Positions 15,801 through 23,607 of a DNA stretch of 33,151 nt are shown piece by piece; the stretch's first letter is position 1, and each line of letters begins with the position of its first letter. Source of the stretch: JAJTFW01 sp964534995 (GTDB lineage: Bacteria > Bacteroidota > Bacteroidia > AKYH767-A > OLB10); the NCBI GenBank assembly GCA_964534995.1, contig CAZHSC010000037.1:1-33151 (forward strand), given 5' to 3'. The notes beneath the pieces were generated by a model, which saw only the letters and a list, made by a program, of their open reading frames with translations, made no database searches and was not told the DNA's origin. Both the position numbers and the translations under genes were made by a program.

Positions 15801-17770
15801 CCATAAATGACGATGCCATAATCATCATTTCCTGAAATCAGGTTGCCCATCGCATCCATTGAACCGCCCACCTGATTATAAGAAGCACTGTCATAAATCA
15901 TAATTCCGGCGGTATTCCGGTCAATGGCAGTATCTCCGGTAATATCAGTACCAATGTAATTGCCATATATTTTATTCCGCTGACTTCCGTTTCCATAGAT
16001 GTGCACACCACCCGTAATTACATTACGGTCTGCATTATCAGTGCCTCCAATGATATTATCGGAAGATGCATCTGTACCTGAGCCACCAATCAGGATTCCT
16101 TCGATATTGACTTCGGGATAGGTAGTATTCCGGATGCCAATGCTGGTGATACCAATGTAACATCCTTTTACGGAATGGTATCCCCCATCATATAAATTAA
16201 CGGCCGCATCGCTGGCATTATATATAGCCATACCCTGAAGTGTACTGTTCCGGCCATTCACCAGGAACCCGCTTTTGTTATTACAATTAACATTGATGAG
16301 CAGCGTTGCATTCAGGGTTTCTCCGAAATTATTGGTGTTGGCCGAAGCCCCGGGCTGACTGAATCCATTTATCATCACCGGATATTTAATCTCCGGCAAT
16401 ACAGCTGCAAGGGAGATCGTTTGTGCCGAGGCGCCCGGGATATTAAAATTTATCGCGTATACGCTATCCCGATAGTAAGGAGGACGTGCATTGGCTTCCT
16501 GAATGGCTGATCTGAGGGTAACACTTGTATATCCTGCAATGCGAGAGACCGCACTTCCATCTCCATAGTTAGCATCATTGGCCGTGGTTGTATTATCAGT
16601 AACCGTATTGACAACAAATTCCGGCTGAACAGTCGACTGGTTAAAGCGCACTTTGATGCGAACCAGATCCCGGTTGCTCGCGCTGAGTTGCTTTGTATAA
16701 TATAGATAAGCTTCTCTGCCTGTATAGGAAAAGTTGCGGGAGGTATCCGTAGGATCTATCAGGGAAGGATATAAAACTTTAGGGTATGAACCGGGAGCCC
16801 ATGCAATGGGCATTTGCTTAATCAGTTTACGAAAAGACCAGTTGATCAGGTCATCAGAAAGTGAATAATAAAAGCCATAAACGGTGGTACCATTGATGGT
16901 TTGCGAACTGGAACCAATCAACATCCATTTATTGAAATAGGTATTAAACGTCAGGTTATCCGACATGGTACCGACATTATCGTTCAGGTCATTTACAGGT
17001 GCCAGTATGTGTCCGGCAGGACCAGCGAAACCCGGCGCATATGGGTTACCCAACGTAGCATTGTATCCGCTTCCGTCCCATCCTCTCCAGCTGGTGGGAT
17101 CCGCTAAATTATTGGTCCGAATTACCCCAACACCGCCCTGCTGAAGGCCTCTGTCTTCGAGATGTATCAGACAATAATAATATCCGTCATTCGGATTCTT
17201 TACGATATTGCTCGGTGAAAAATATCCGCAAGGTCCTGTACCGGCGCTATACGTATAGGGCAAGGCCCAAACCAGGTGATTTGGAGAAGGACTTTGGGTA
17301 TAAGAGTTACCGGTATCTGTTGAAACGGTATAAGTAATGGCATTGTGCCAGTTCACGGTACTTGGACCATTGAACTCCGTATGATTAAGGGAATATACCG
17401 TAACGCCATCGAGAGTATAGGGAGCGGCAATCCATGTATTCTGATTAAAATTCGAATAGGTGGGATCTAAGGCCGAAGTAAACACAGGTCCGTTGGTATA
17501 ATCCCTGGTGAGTGTTTCAAAAGTACTGCCCTTCAAACGATAGCAATCGTAGTGTGATGCAATCATTTGAATCTGGCCGGTAACATCCCTGAAGGCCCTG
17601 GCAGCTCCATCGGGATAATCATTGGGTATCCCTTGTGCTGAAAAATCAAAGACCATTTCTTCGCCGGTGAGTGTATCTACGCTGCCGGGATATACCAACT
17701 GCGCATAGGAAGCATTCGGGATTTGCAAGGCAAGGGCCAGGCAAACCATACCTGTAATCAGTAGTTTCAT
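12896..17770 (-). CDS. large T9SS cargo protein: propeller-like front, beta-helix, six cadherin-like repeats
   Basis: This 1624-residue protein has a signal peptide (about 1-23, ending ASYAQ). Residues of about 25-385 look like a beta-propeller of the glycoside hydrolase 43/32 type (NIVKNPNDGYYYCLIHLED, YNSLTFNTYFNKWMLIGSSS-like blade patterns), but I cannot assign catalytic acids. Residues of about 390-930 resemble a right-handed parallel beta-helix (NosD/pectate-lyase-like), with recurring IYGNYIGTD, NVITGG and IQGNYIGTDAT motifs. Six cadherin-like repeats follow (about 930-1535), each with N-E/D-x-P, ENQPAG-like and FDFE...IRVRSTD motifs. A type A T9SS sorting domain ends the protein (about 1545-1624: ILIIPNPASDQFVV, SKGVYFMDV, SKKLILK). 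It is probably a surface carbohydrate-binding or carbohydrate-acting protein. It is divergent from the GWxTD gene and followed by a strong terminator. Confidence 0.9.
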   Translation of the reverse strand: MKLLITGMVCLALALQIPNASYAQLVYPGSVDTLTGEEMVFDFSAQGIPNDYPDGAARAFRDVTGQIQMIASHYDCYRLKGSTFETLTRDYTNGPVFTSALDPTYSNFNQNTWIAAPYTLDGVTVYSLNHTEFNGPSTVNWHNAITYTVSTDTGNSYTQSPSPNHLVWALPYTYSAGTGPCGYFSPSNIVKNPNDGYYYCLIHLEDRGLQQGGVGVIRTNNLADPTSWRGWDGSGYNATLGNPYAPGFAGPAGHILAPVNDLNDNVGTMSDNLTFNTYFNKWMLIGSSSQTINGTTVYGFYYSLSDDLINWSFRKLIKQMPIAWAPGSYPKVLYPSLIDPTDTSRNFSYTGREAYLYYTKQLSASNRDLVRIKVRFNQSTVQPEFVVNTVTDNTTTANDANYGDGSAVSRIAGYTSVTLRSAIQEANARPPYYRDSVYAINFNIPGASAQTISLAAVLPEIKYPVMINGFSQPGASANTNNFGETLNATLLINVNCNNKSGFLVNGRNSTLQGMAIYNASDAAVNLYDGGYHSVKGCYIGITSIGIRNTTYPEVNIEGILIGGSGTDASSDNIIGGTDNADRNVITGGVHIYGNGSQRNKIYGNYIGTDITGDTAIDRNTAGIMIYDSASYNQVGGSMDAMGNLISGNDDYGIVIYGSGTGYNSIENNYIGVKSDLQSSLDNGTYQIRMYSGTHHNQIGTGNSGNVIGTATQAIILIDDSPNNIIQGNYIGTDATLTSDLGINDVAIVIDGSPSNNNRIGGTGTGEGNVIANSLFGIGTFNGGYGNTFLSNIFPGLEELAIDLKSDGVTNNDNLDPDPSTGAPNNYLQNFPEMFDADSVAGGVRVCGELNSNINENFTLQIYKSENNTTSTFGAGDELIGSLNVSTGSSGVVQFSTVIPHANIRTGQFISVSATDSSGNTSEIGENWEIGNGSNANPTFIWLSNTTIPENSPSGTVVGILSPQDPDLCDTHTFSLVSGAQSQGNASFTIVGNELRSNGVFNYEAQNVYNIRIRCTDQSGGYYDKPYPVNVTNVNEAPVSLNLNGTSIADNQPIGTNVGLLSSVDPDAGSSTFTYTLVTGVNDQHNSLFTIVNNQLKTAAVLNSNTTPVCFIRIRTTDAGGLYYENPFSITVTGANDPPTGLTSTMNQIPENLPPNSTVSVLDAIDPDPNDTHTFLLVSGAGSTHNNLFTIQGADLRAIAPFDFETAVPLSVRIRATDPSGASYEGNLSFSVSNVNEVPTNISISGSGITENQPAGVVISSFTTIDVDAGDAHTYSLVSGPGSSGNTSFTINNGQLLSATSLDFEANPTLSIRVRSTDSGGLNMEKNFTITVTDANDAPTDISLATASLAENLSPGTAVSSLAGVDQDAVDSHTYALVVGVGDTDNASFLINGSQLINNSPFDFEAQTQVSLRLRVTDSQAAWFEKVLSLQVTNINEQPLSVQLSADSILENQAAGSLVASLATLDTDANDSHSYQLVAGPGDTDNASFTLAGNTLLSSAIFDYETQNIYYLRLRTTDAGGLFNDSAITIRIIDENESTTGLENHAVQSGILIIPNPASDQFVVTSQEPLNRIMVYNALGAKVYDEEIREKKEIRLNFSGFSKGVYFMDVQKISGSRLSKKLILK
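13170..14975 (-). repeat. six cadherin-like domain repeats
   Basis: Six units of about 98 residues share the pattern D(P/V/T)D(A/P)-D-x-H-(T/S)-(Y/F)-x-L-V-x-G near the front, N-x-(S/L)-F-x-(I/L) in the middle, and R-(I/V)-R-x-T-D-x-(G/Q) before the final strand, joined by NVNE or DAND linkers. The acidic linker residues fit calcium binding between units. Boundaries are estimated from the translation. Confidence 0.82.
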
Positions 17771-17953
17771 CTTTTTAAAAGATTGATTTTAGACTACTTC
17801 TACGCAAAAAACCGAAAACGGTTCAGTCTGGTAATTAGTTAGAATTTTCAGCAAGGTCACCTCCGGGTCCTTTCAATAAATTCCATTGATTTACAATAAA
17901 GTGACATTAAAATTCATCAGAATACCTACATTCGCTATACTAAACGCAACCCC

Positions 17954-19429
17954 ATGAAAAAGCTTCTCACTATCCTGCTCCTTCTATATATTGGAAGTAT
18001 GCAGCCGATGGAGGCAAAGAGCCTGCTCGCCCGTTTTTCATACGCTACCTTTTTCGCCCCGGAAAAGGGTCCTTATGTGGAAACCTATCTTTCCATAGAC
18101 GGACACAGCGTTCACTATCAACCTATTAACCAAGGGCAATACCAGGCTTCCATTGAAGCTAGCATTTTATTAAAACAAGGCGACAGCCTCCGTTATTTTG
18201 ATAAATTTAATTTGCTGGGACCCGAAACCCCAGATACACTTCATGCGGCAAAGGATTTCACAGATCTTCACAGAATATCGGTACCCAACGGAAGTTATAC
18301 TATGGAGTTAACCATCAGGGATAAGAATAATCCGGAAGCAAAACCATATACCGCCAGGCAAAATGTGGTTATCAATTATTATCCGAACGTGATCTCTGTT
18401 TCCGACATCGAATTGATTTTATCTTATAAACCATCTGAAGAAAATTCAGCCTTTGTAAAAAACGGATACGAAATCATTCCTTACGTGGATAATTTTTTTG
18501 GTCAACATAACAATCAATTGATTTTTTATTGTGAATACTACCATACAAAAAGTATTCTGGGTACGGAAGACTTTTTACTTACTTACCAGATTGTCAATTT
18601 TGAAAGTCACAGGATTGTAGATGCCAATTCTAACTTTACCCGTCAGAAACCAAAAGAAGTAGGCATTCTTTTAAGTGAATTCGACATCAGCGACCTTCCT
18701 TCCGGTAATTACAATTTACAGGTAAGCATCCGTGATAAAGACAACAACCTGCTTGCCTCTAAGGAGTGCTTTTTTCAACGCAGTAAACCATTGCTGCTCG
18801 CGTCGGATGCCGGTGATATGAACTATATGAAAATGGATGTTTCCAATACTTTCGCCGCGCAGATTAACAACCGCGATACCCTGGCCGAATACATCCGCTC
18901 CCTGTTCCCTATCAGCAGCCCCAAGGAAAATACTTTTGCCATCAACCAGCTGGAGATGGCCGATACGAAACTCATGCAACAGTATTTTTATGATTTCTGG
19001 CAAAAGAGGAATGCCCAGAACCCTGAACTGGCATGGATAAACTACAAGGAAGAGGTAAGAAAAGTGAATGAATCATACACGGTGGGCAAGAAAAAGGGCT
19101 ACCTGACTGAAAGGGGACGCGTATACCTTAAATATGGCCCTCCCAACCAGATATCCAAAGCATACAACGAACCCAGCACTTATCCCTATGAAATTTGGCA
19201 GTATTATACATTGGGCAATCAGAGCAACAGAAAATTTGTGTTTTACTGTCCTGAAATAGGTGGCAATGATTTCAGCTTACTGCACAGTGATGCGCGTGGA
19301 GAGGTTTTTGAATCGCAATGGATGGTCATACTCAAGCGCCGTACTGAAACCCTTAATGATGTGGATAAAACCAAGGCAAGGAGTATGTATGGCAATCAAT
19401 TTGAACAATTATATCAGAATCCACGCTAG
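17954..19429 (+). CDS. GWxTD-domain-type secreted protein
   Basis: The 491-residue product has a signal peptide (about residues 1-22, LLTILLLLYIGSM, ending MEAKS). A long beta-rich region follows (about 25-290, with repeats such as SYTMELTIRDKNNPEA and NYNLQVSIRDKDNNLL). The C-terminal part (about 325-491) resembles the GWxTD family. The signature region reads GYLTERGRVYLKYGPPNQ at about residue 381, where the family usually has G-W-x-T-D-R-G. The expected downstream elements YEIWQYY and KFVFYCPEIGGNDF are present. The domain is widespread in Bacteroidota and related phyla but its biochemical role is not established. The ATG at 17954 opens the signal peptide. A near-consensus -7 element (TACATTCG) lies just upstream and a terminator follows the stop. 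Confidence 0.83.
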   Translation: MKKLLTILLLLYIGSMQPMEAKSLLARFSYATFFAPEKGPYVETYLSIDGHSVHYQPINQGQYQASIEASILLKQGDSLRYFDKFNLLGPETPDTLHAAKDFTDLHRISVPNGSYTMELTIRDKNNPEAKPYTARQNVVINYYPNVISVSDIELILSYKPSEENSAFVKNGYEIIPYVDNFFGQHNNQLIFYCEYYHTKSILGTEDFLLTYQIVNFESHRIVDANSNFTRQKPKEVGILLSEFDISDLPSGNYNLQVSIRDKDNNLLASKECFFQRSKPLLLASDAGDMNYMKMDVSNTFAAQINNRDTLAEYIRSLFPISSPKENTFAINQLEMADTKLMQQYFYDFWQKRNAQNPELAWINYKEEVRKVNESYTVGKKKGYLTERGRVYLKYGPPNQISKAYNEPSTYPYEIWQYYTLGNQSNRKFVFYCPEIGGNDFSLLHSDARGEVFESQWMVILKRRTETLNDVDKTKARSMYGNQFEQLYQNPR

Positions 19430-19448
19430 GTACTCCCGATAAAGATCA

Positions 19449-19456
19449 TAGTTTTG
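19449..19456 (+). promoter_or_regulatory. putative -7 element before the glycosyltransferase gene
   Basis: TAGTTTTG matches TAnnTTTG exactly and abuts the hairpin at 19457. No TTG is visible at -33 spacing, so this may be chance. Confidence 0.35.
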
Positions 19457-19485
19457 CAAGGCCGGAATTTTACCGGCCTTGTTTT
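19457..19485 (+). terminator. terminator after the GWxTD gene
   Basis: A 9-base perfect stem (CAAGGCCGG / CCGGCCTTG) with a 7-base loop, followed by TTTT. It begins 28 bases after the GWxTD stop and ends 12 bases before the glycosyltransferase ATG. Confidence 0.8.
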
Positions 19486-19496
19486 ATTATAAGCTG

Positions 19497-20528
19497 ATGA
19501 AAAGAATTGCCATTGTCATTTTGAATTGGAACGGGAAACAGTACCTGGAAAAATTCCTTCCGGGGGTAATCCGTCACAGTCATGACCTGGCGCGCATCAT
19601 CGTAGCCGACAACGCCAGCACAGATCATTCAATATCTTTTCTGGAGTCAACTTATCCGGAGGTAGAAATCATCAGAAATGATAAAAACTATGGCTTTACA
19701 GGCGGTTATAACCGGGCGCTGAGAAACCTGAAGGATGAGTTTTTTCTCCTGCTGAACTCCGATGTGGAAGTAACCGAAGGGTGGCTGATACCATTGCTGG
19801 ATTTCATGGACAAGCATCCGCAAACTGCGGCCTGCCAGCCCAAAATCCGTTCGTACCATGACCGGCAATTACTTGAACATGCCGGGGCCGCCGGAGGATT
19901 TATTGATTTCCTGGGATACCCGTTTTGCAGGGGGAGAATTTTTAATTCACTGGAAGAAGATAAGGGGCAATATGATTCAGAAATGGCGGTCTTCTGGGCA
20001 ACGGGAGCCTGCCTAATGATACGATCGGCAGAATTTCATAAGCAGCAGGGATTTGATGAAACATTTTTTGCCCATATGGAAGAAATCGATTTATGCTGGA
20101 GAATTCAACATACAGGTAAAGACATTTTTGTGATTCCTAAAAGTGTGGTATATCATGTGGGCGGAGGCACTTTGCACAAGAGCAATCCGAGGAAAACCTA
20201 TTACAATTTCAGGAACAATCTTAAAATGCTCTTTAAAAACTTACCGGGTCACCAACTGATCTGGCTGATTCCCGTAAGACTTTTTCTAGACGGTCTGGCA
20301 GGATTAAAGTTTCTGCTGGATGGAGATTACAAAGATACCTGGGCGGTGATAAAAGCGCATTTCGCGTTTTACTTTTTTCTGCTCACCTCACTTACTACCC
20401 GTAGCCGCCAGCAAAAAAATGTGGTAAAACATGCTTCCAAAGGTATCTATCACAAAAGTATTGTGATCGCCTATTACCTGCGTAAAATAAAATACTTCCA
20501 CCAGTTATCCGGTGAAGACATCAGCTGA
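19497..20528 (+). CDS. family 2 glycosyltransferase
   Basis: This 343-residue enzyme should transfer a sugar from a nucleotide donor to a surface glycan or lipid-linked acceptor at the inner face of the cytoplasmic membrane. GT-A fold motifs are visible: IAIVILNWNGKQYLEKFLPG at the start, VADNAST (Asp38), NYGFTGGYNRAL, the DxD-type NSDVEV (Asp89), and the acceptor-side ATGACLMIRSAEF and FAHMEEIDLCWRIQ. Two hydrophobic segments near the C-terminus (about 255-275 and 288-305) may tether it to the membrane. The ATG at 19497 places the first beta-strand at residue 4; an in-frame start 18 bases upstream would lie in the terminator. The hydrolase gene follows after six bases, so the two are probably co-transcribed. 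The sugar specificity is unknown. Confidence 0.92.
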   Translation: MKRIAIVILNWNGKQYLEKFLPGVIRHSHDLARIIVADNASTDHSISFLESTYPEVEIIRNDKNYGFTGGYNRALRNLKDEFFLLLNSDVEVTEGWLIPLLDFMDKHPQTAACQPKIRSYHDRQLLEHAGAAGGFIDFLGYPFCRGRIFNSLEEDKGQYDSEMAVFWATGACLMIRSAEFHKQQGFDETFFAHMEEIDLCWRIQHTGKDIFVIPKSVVYHVGGGTLHKSNPRKTYYNFRNNLKMLFKNLPGHQLIWLIPVRLFLDGLAGLKFLLDGDYKDTWAVIKAHFAFYFFLLTSLTTRSRQQKNVVKHASKGIYHKSIVIAYYLRKIKYFHQLSGEDIS

Positions 20529-20534
20529 TAAACC

Positions 20535-21149
20535 ATGAAAATTATTTGTGTAGGACGTAATTATGCCGCCCACGCCAGGGAACTCAACAATGCGGTAGAA
20601 GAAAACCCTGTCATCTTTATGAAACCCGAAACCGCGGTCATCCCGGCCAGGCAGCCATTTTTTTACCCTTCCTTTTCTGAAGACATACATTATGAAACCG
20701 AACTGGTAATAAGGATATCAAAAACAGGCAAGCATATTGCGGAGAAATTCGCCGGTCGTTACTTCGATGCTGTTAGCCTTGGGATAGATTTCACCGCCAG
20801 GGACCTGCAACAAACACTAAAAACAAAAGGTCTTCCATGGGAGCTTGCAAAAGCTTTTGACGGCTCTGCTCCTGTCGGCAGATTCATTCCCATCATCGAA
20901 CTGGGTAAAACGGTTCAGGACCTGCATTTCACGATGGAACTGAACGGGGAAATAAAACAAAGCGGACATACTGCCGATATGATTTTCCCGGTGAGTAAAA
21001 TCATCTCCTTCGTTTCATCCTTCTTCACCTTAAAAATCGGTGACCTTATTTTTACCGGTACTCCTGCCGGTGTAGGCCCTGTTAAAAAAGGGGATCTTAT
21101 TCAGGCAAGCCTGGAAGGTGTGGAACTGCTGACCGTTAAAATCAGGTGA
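20535..21149 (+). CDS. fumarylacetoacetate hydrolase-family protein (FAHD1-like)
   Basis: The 204-residue product has the compact FAH fold of the FAHD1 group, which hydrolyses acylpyruvates or decarboxylates oxaloacetate using Mg2+ or Mn2+. Metal ligands are visible in HYETELV (Glu54 and Glu56) and GIDFTARDLQ (Asp85). Other family motifs are KIICVGRNYAAHARELNN, PVIFMKPETAV, KAFDGSAPVG and the C-terminal GDLIFTGTPAGVGPVKKGD. The length fits a single-domain, cytosolic enzyme. It starts six bases after the glycosyltransferase stop, which suggests shared transcription without an obvious functional link. The exact substrate cannot be decided from sequence. Confidence 0.93.
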   Translation: MKIICVGRNYAAHARELNNAVEENPVIFMKPETAVIPARQPFFYPSFSEDIHYETELVIRISKTGKHIAEKFAGRYFDAVSLGIDFTARDLQQTLKTKGLPWELAKAFDGSAPVGRFIPIIELGKTVQDLHFTMELNGEIKQSGHTADMIFPVSKIISFVSSFFTLKIGDLIFTGTPAGVGPVKKGDLIQASLEGVELLTVKIR

Positions 21150-21227
21150 ATTAACCAACATTTCAACGTTGATAGTTTTTTTCATATTCTTCATAATTTT
21201 TAGTCATGAAATGCGTATCATTGAGAG

Positions 21228-23606
21228 ATGATTTCCCATCTGTTCCGAAAACAGACCCTCCTGCTTTTAGTACTGTTGCTGCTGCCGCAGGCTTTGAAAG
21301 CAACGCATATTGTGGGCGGAGAACTCAACTACCGTTACCTCGGCAACAACGTATACCAGATAAGTCTCACGGTTTACCGTGATTGCTATAATGGAGTTCC
21401 GCCCTTCGACAATCCTGCTTCCGTAGGTATTTTCAACGCACTCACCTATTCCCTGGTAAGGGAAAAGCTTTTTACTTTCATTTCGCTGGATACCGTCCCT
21501 CCCACCATCAATTCGCCCTGTTTCATTCCACCCACCGATATTTGTTATGAAAGAACCGTGTATATTGATACCGTTTTACTACCTCCCAGTCCAAACGGAT
21601 ATATTTTTTCTTACCAGCGCTGCTGCAGGAACCACACCATCGTAAATCTGGTTTCACCGGATCAAACCGGCGCCACCTACGAAGCATGGCTGGCCGGAAC
21701 AAGTGCCTTTTCGCAAAATTCAAATCCGGTATTTAATCTTTGGCCTCCGCCTTTCATTTGTGCGGGCATCCCTTTTGTTTTTGATCATTCAGCCAGTGAT
21801 TTTGAAGGTGATTCTATCTCTTATGAATTAATTACCCCTCTCAACGGAGGCACCATCCCTGATCCGATGCCTCAACCTCCCCTGTCACCTCCCTATCAGA
21901 CGGTTGTCTTTCAGCCCCCTTACTCTTTGAACGATATGCTTGGAGGTATACCACCATTAAGTATAGATCCCCTGACGGGTCAACTCAGTTGCTATCCGCT
22001 TACCCTCGGGCAATTTGTTATTGGCATCAGGGCTAAAGAATTCAGGAATGGCATCCTGGTTGGCTACACACGCAGGGATTTTCAGCTTAACGTGGTGCCT
22101 TGTCCCTCTCTGGTAGTCGCTGCATTGCAAAACCCGCTTATCAGTTGTGGCAGCAATACCGTAATGTTTCAGAATTTCAGTTTTAATGCGGGATCCTATG
22201 TTTGGGATTTTGGCGTGACAGGGCAAAGCAATGATACCTCAACTGCTTTCAGCCCATCCTTCACCTACCCCGATACCGGAGTATATACAGTCACACTGAT
22301 TGCTTTTTCAAACCTGGATTCCACCTGCAGCGATACAACCACCGGCACCGTAACCATTTTACCAGACTACGTTGCGGATTTTAGTATCAGTCTTGATACC
22401 TGCACCAATACTGTCAGTTTTAATGACACCTCCAATACCATAAGTGGTATCACTACCATAAGAGACTGGAAATTCGGAGATGGCAGCGGTTCATCGCTTC
22501 AGGATCCGACACATACTTATCCTGTTGCCGGCAATTACCTGGCAACACTCATCGCCACTTCAGCCAGAGGATGCAGGGACACTGTAATCCGGCAACTGTC
22601 AATACCACCTTTACTCGATATCCAGACGCAACAAAACAATTCCGTGCACTGCCATGGCGAATGCAACGGTGAAGCGCTGGTGCAGGCACTTTACGGTCTC
22701 CTGCCGTATTCCTTTGTATGGAATGACCCGCTGAACCAGACAAGCGCCTTTGCCGATAGCCTTTGCGCCGGAACCTATACCATTACAGTTACAGATGCGA
22801 GAAGTTGTACGGCCTTCGACACCATTTATATCAATGAACCTGCCCCTCTTTCCCTTTCACTCAGTTCAAACCCCGATTACTGCGGCGCCATATGTGGTGG
22901 CAGCGCTTCTGCATTTCCTTCAGGTGGTAACGGTAATTACAGCTACCAGTGGAACGACCCGCAAAACCAAACCGGAACCATCGCCTCTGGCTTATGCCAG
23001 GGGCTGTATGCAGTACTCATCACCGATGCGCTTGGCTGCACTTTCATAGATTCCATCAACGTAAATTACCTTGATTCCTTCCCTTCTCTGATGGCAACGG
23101 CCGACACGACGGTTATTTACATAGGGCAAAGTACCGGCTTGCACGCAAACGGCCCCTCAGCAGGATATACATATGCGTGGACACCTGCCTCAACACTCAA
23201 CAGCGATAACATCTCCGATCCGGTTGCCAGTCCTCTTGAAAATACAACCTATTATGTTACCGCAACGGACAGCAACGGGTGTGTAACAGGTGACAGCGTA
23301 ACTATTATCGTGAAAAGCATTTTATGTAATGAACCTGAAATTTTCATCCCAAACGCGTTCTCTCCGAACAATGACCAGCAGAATGATGTTTTATTCGTAA
23401 GGGGTAATACCATTGAAAGTATGTTCCTTACCATTTATGATCGCTGGGGAGAAAAGGTGTTTGAAACAAATTCGATTCATACCGGATGGGACGGCAGGTA
23501 TAAGGGGAAACCTGTTCCTCCGGATGTTTATGTCTACTATCTTGAAACCACCTGTTATAATAAAGCTGAATACAGGAAAAAGGGAAATATTACGGTAATA
23601 CGTTAA
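21228..23606 (+). CDS. PKD/SprB-like repeat surface protein with T9SS type B sorting domain
   Basis: This 792-residue protein begins with a signal peptide (about 1-25, LLLLVLLLLPQAL). A cysteine-rich N-terminal module (about 26-295) follows, matching that of the giant protein at 2325-10079: HIVGGELNYRYLGNN, TVYRDC, QRCCRN, DFEGDSISYEL, EFRNGILVG and RRDFQL. Two PKD domains follow (about 300-462), then two SprB-like repeats (about 463-622: HCHGECNGEA...GTYTITVTDARSC and CGGSASA...GLYAVLITDALGC) and one Ig-like repeat (about 622-700). The type B sorting domain ends the protein (about 703-792: IPNAFSPNNDQQND, YDRWGEKVFETN, GWDG, VYVYYLE). Its stop is one base before the PorP/SprF start, so it heads an operon. 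It is likely a surface adhesin exported by the T9SS and held or translocated with the help of the next gene's product. Confidence 0.93.
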   Translation: MISHLFRKQTLLLLVLLLLPQALKATHIVGGELNYRYLGNNVYQISLTVYRDCYNGVPPFDNPASVGIFNALTYSLVREKLFTFISLDTVPPTINSPCFIPPTDICYERTVYIDTVLLPPSPNGYIFSYQRCCRNHTIVNLVSPDQTGATYEAWLAGTSAFSQNSNPVFNLWPPPFICAGIPFVFDHSASDFEGDSISYELITPLNGGTIPDPMPQPPLSPPYQTVVFQPPYSLNDMLGGIPPLSIDPLTGQLSCYPLTLGQFVIGIRAKEFRNGILVGYTRRDFQLNVVPCPSLVVAALQNPLISCGSNTVMFQNFSFNAGSYVWDFGVTGQSNDTSTAFSPSFTYPDTGVYTVTLIAFSNLDSTCSDTTTGTVTILPDYVADFSISLDTCTNTVSFNDTSNTISGITTIRDWKFGDGSGSSLQDPTHTYPVAGNYLATLIATSARGCRDTVIRQLSIPPLLDIQTQQNNSVHCHGECNGEALVQALYGLLPYSFVWNDPLNQTSAFADSLCAGTYTITVTDARSCTAFDTIYINEPAPLSLSLSSNPDYCGAICGGSASAFPSGGNGNYSYQWNDPQNQTGTIASGLCQGLYAVLITDALGCTFIDSINVNYLDSFPSLMATADTTVIYIGQSTGLHANGPSAGYTYAWTPASTLNSDNISDPVASPLENTTYYVTATDSNGCVTGDSVTIIVKSILCNEPEIFIPNAFSPNNDQQNDVLFVRGNTIESMFLTIYDRWGEKVFETNSIHTGWDGRYKGKPVPPDVYVYYLETTCYNKAEYRKKGNITVIR

Positions 23607-23607
23607 C

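Noticed and set aside
17769..17783. Near-palindrome ATCTTTTTAAAAGAT covering the start codon of the cadherin-like gene
   Set aside because: The central loop is too short for a stable hairpin and the stem is AT-only, so a regulatory role is not supported.
21155..21195. Possible terminator between the FAH-family gene and the first operon adhesin
   Set aside because: Only a short palindrome (TCAACGTTGA) before a T-run is present; there is no proper stem-loop, so I cannot say whether transcription stops here.
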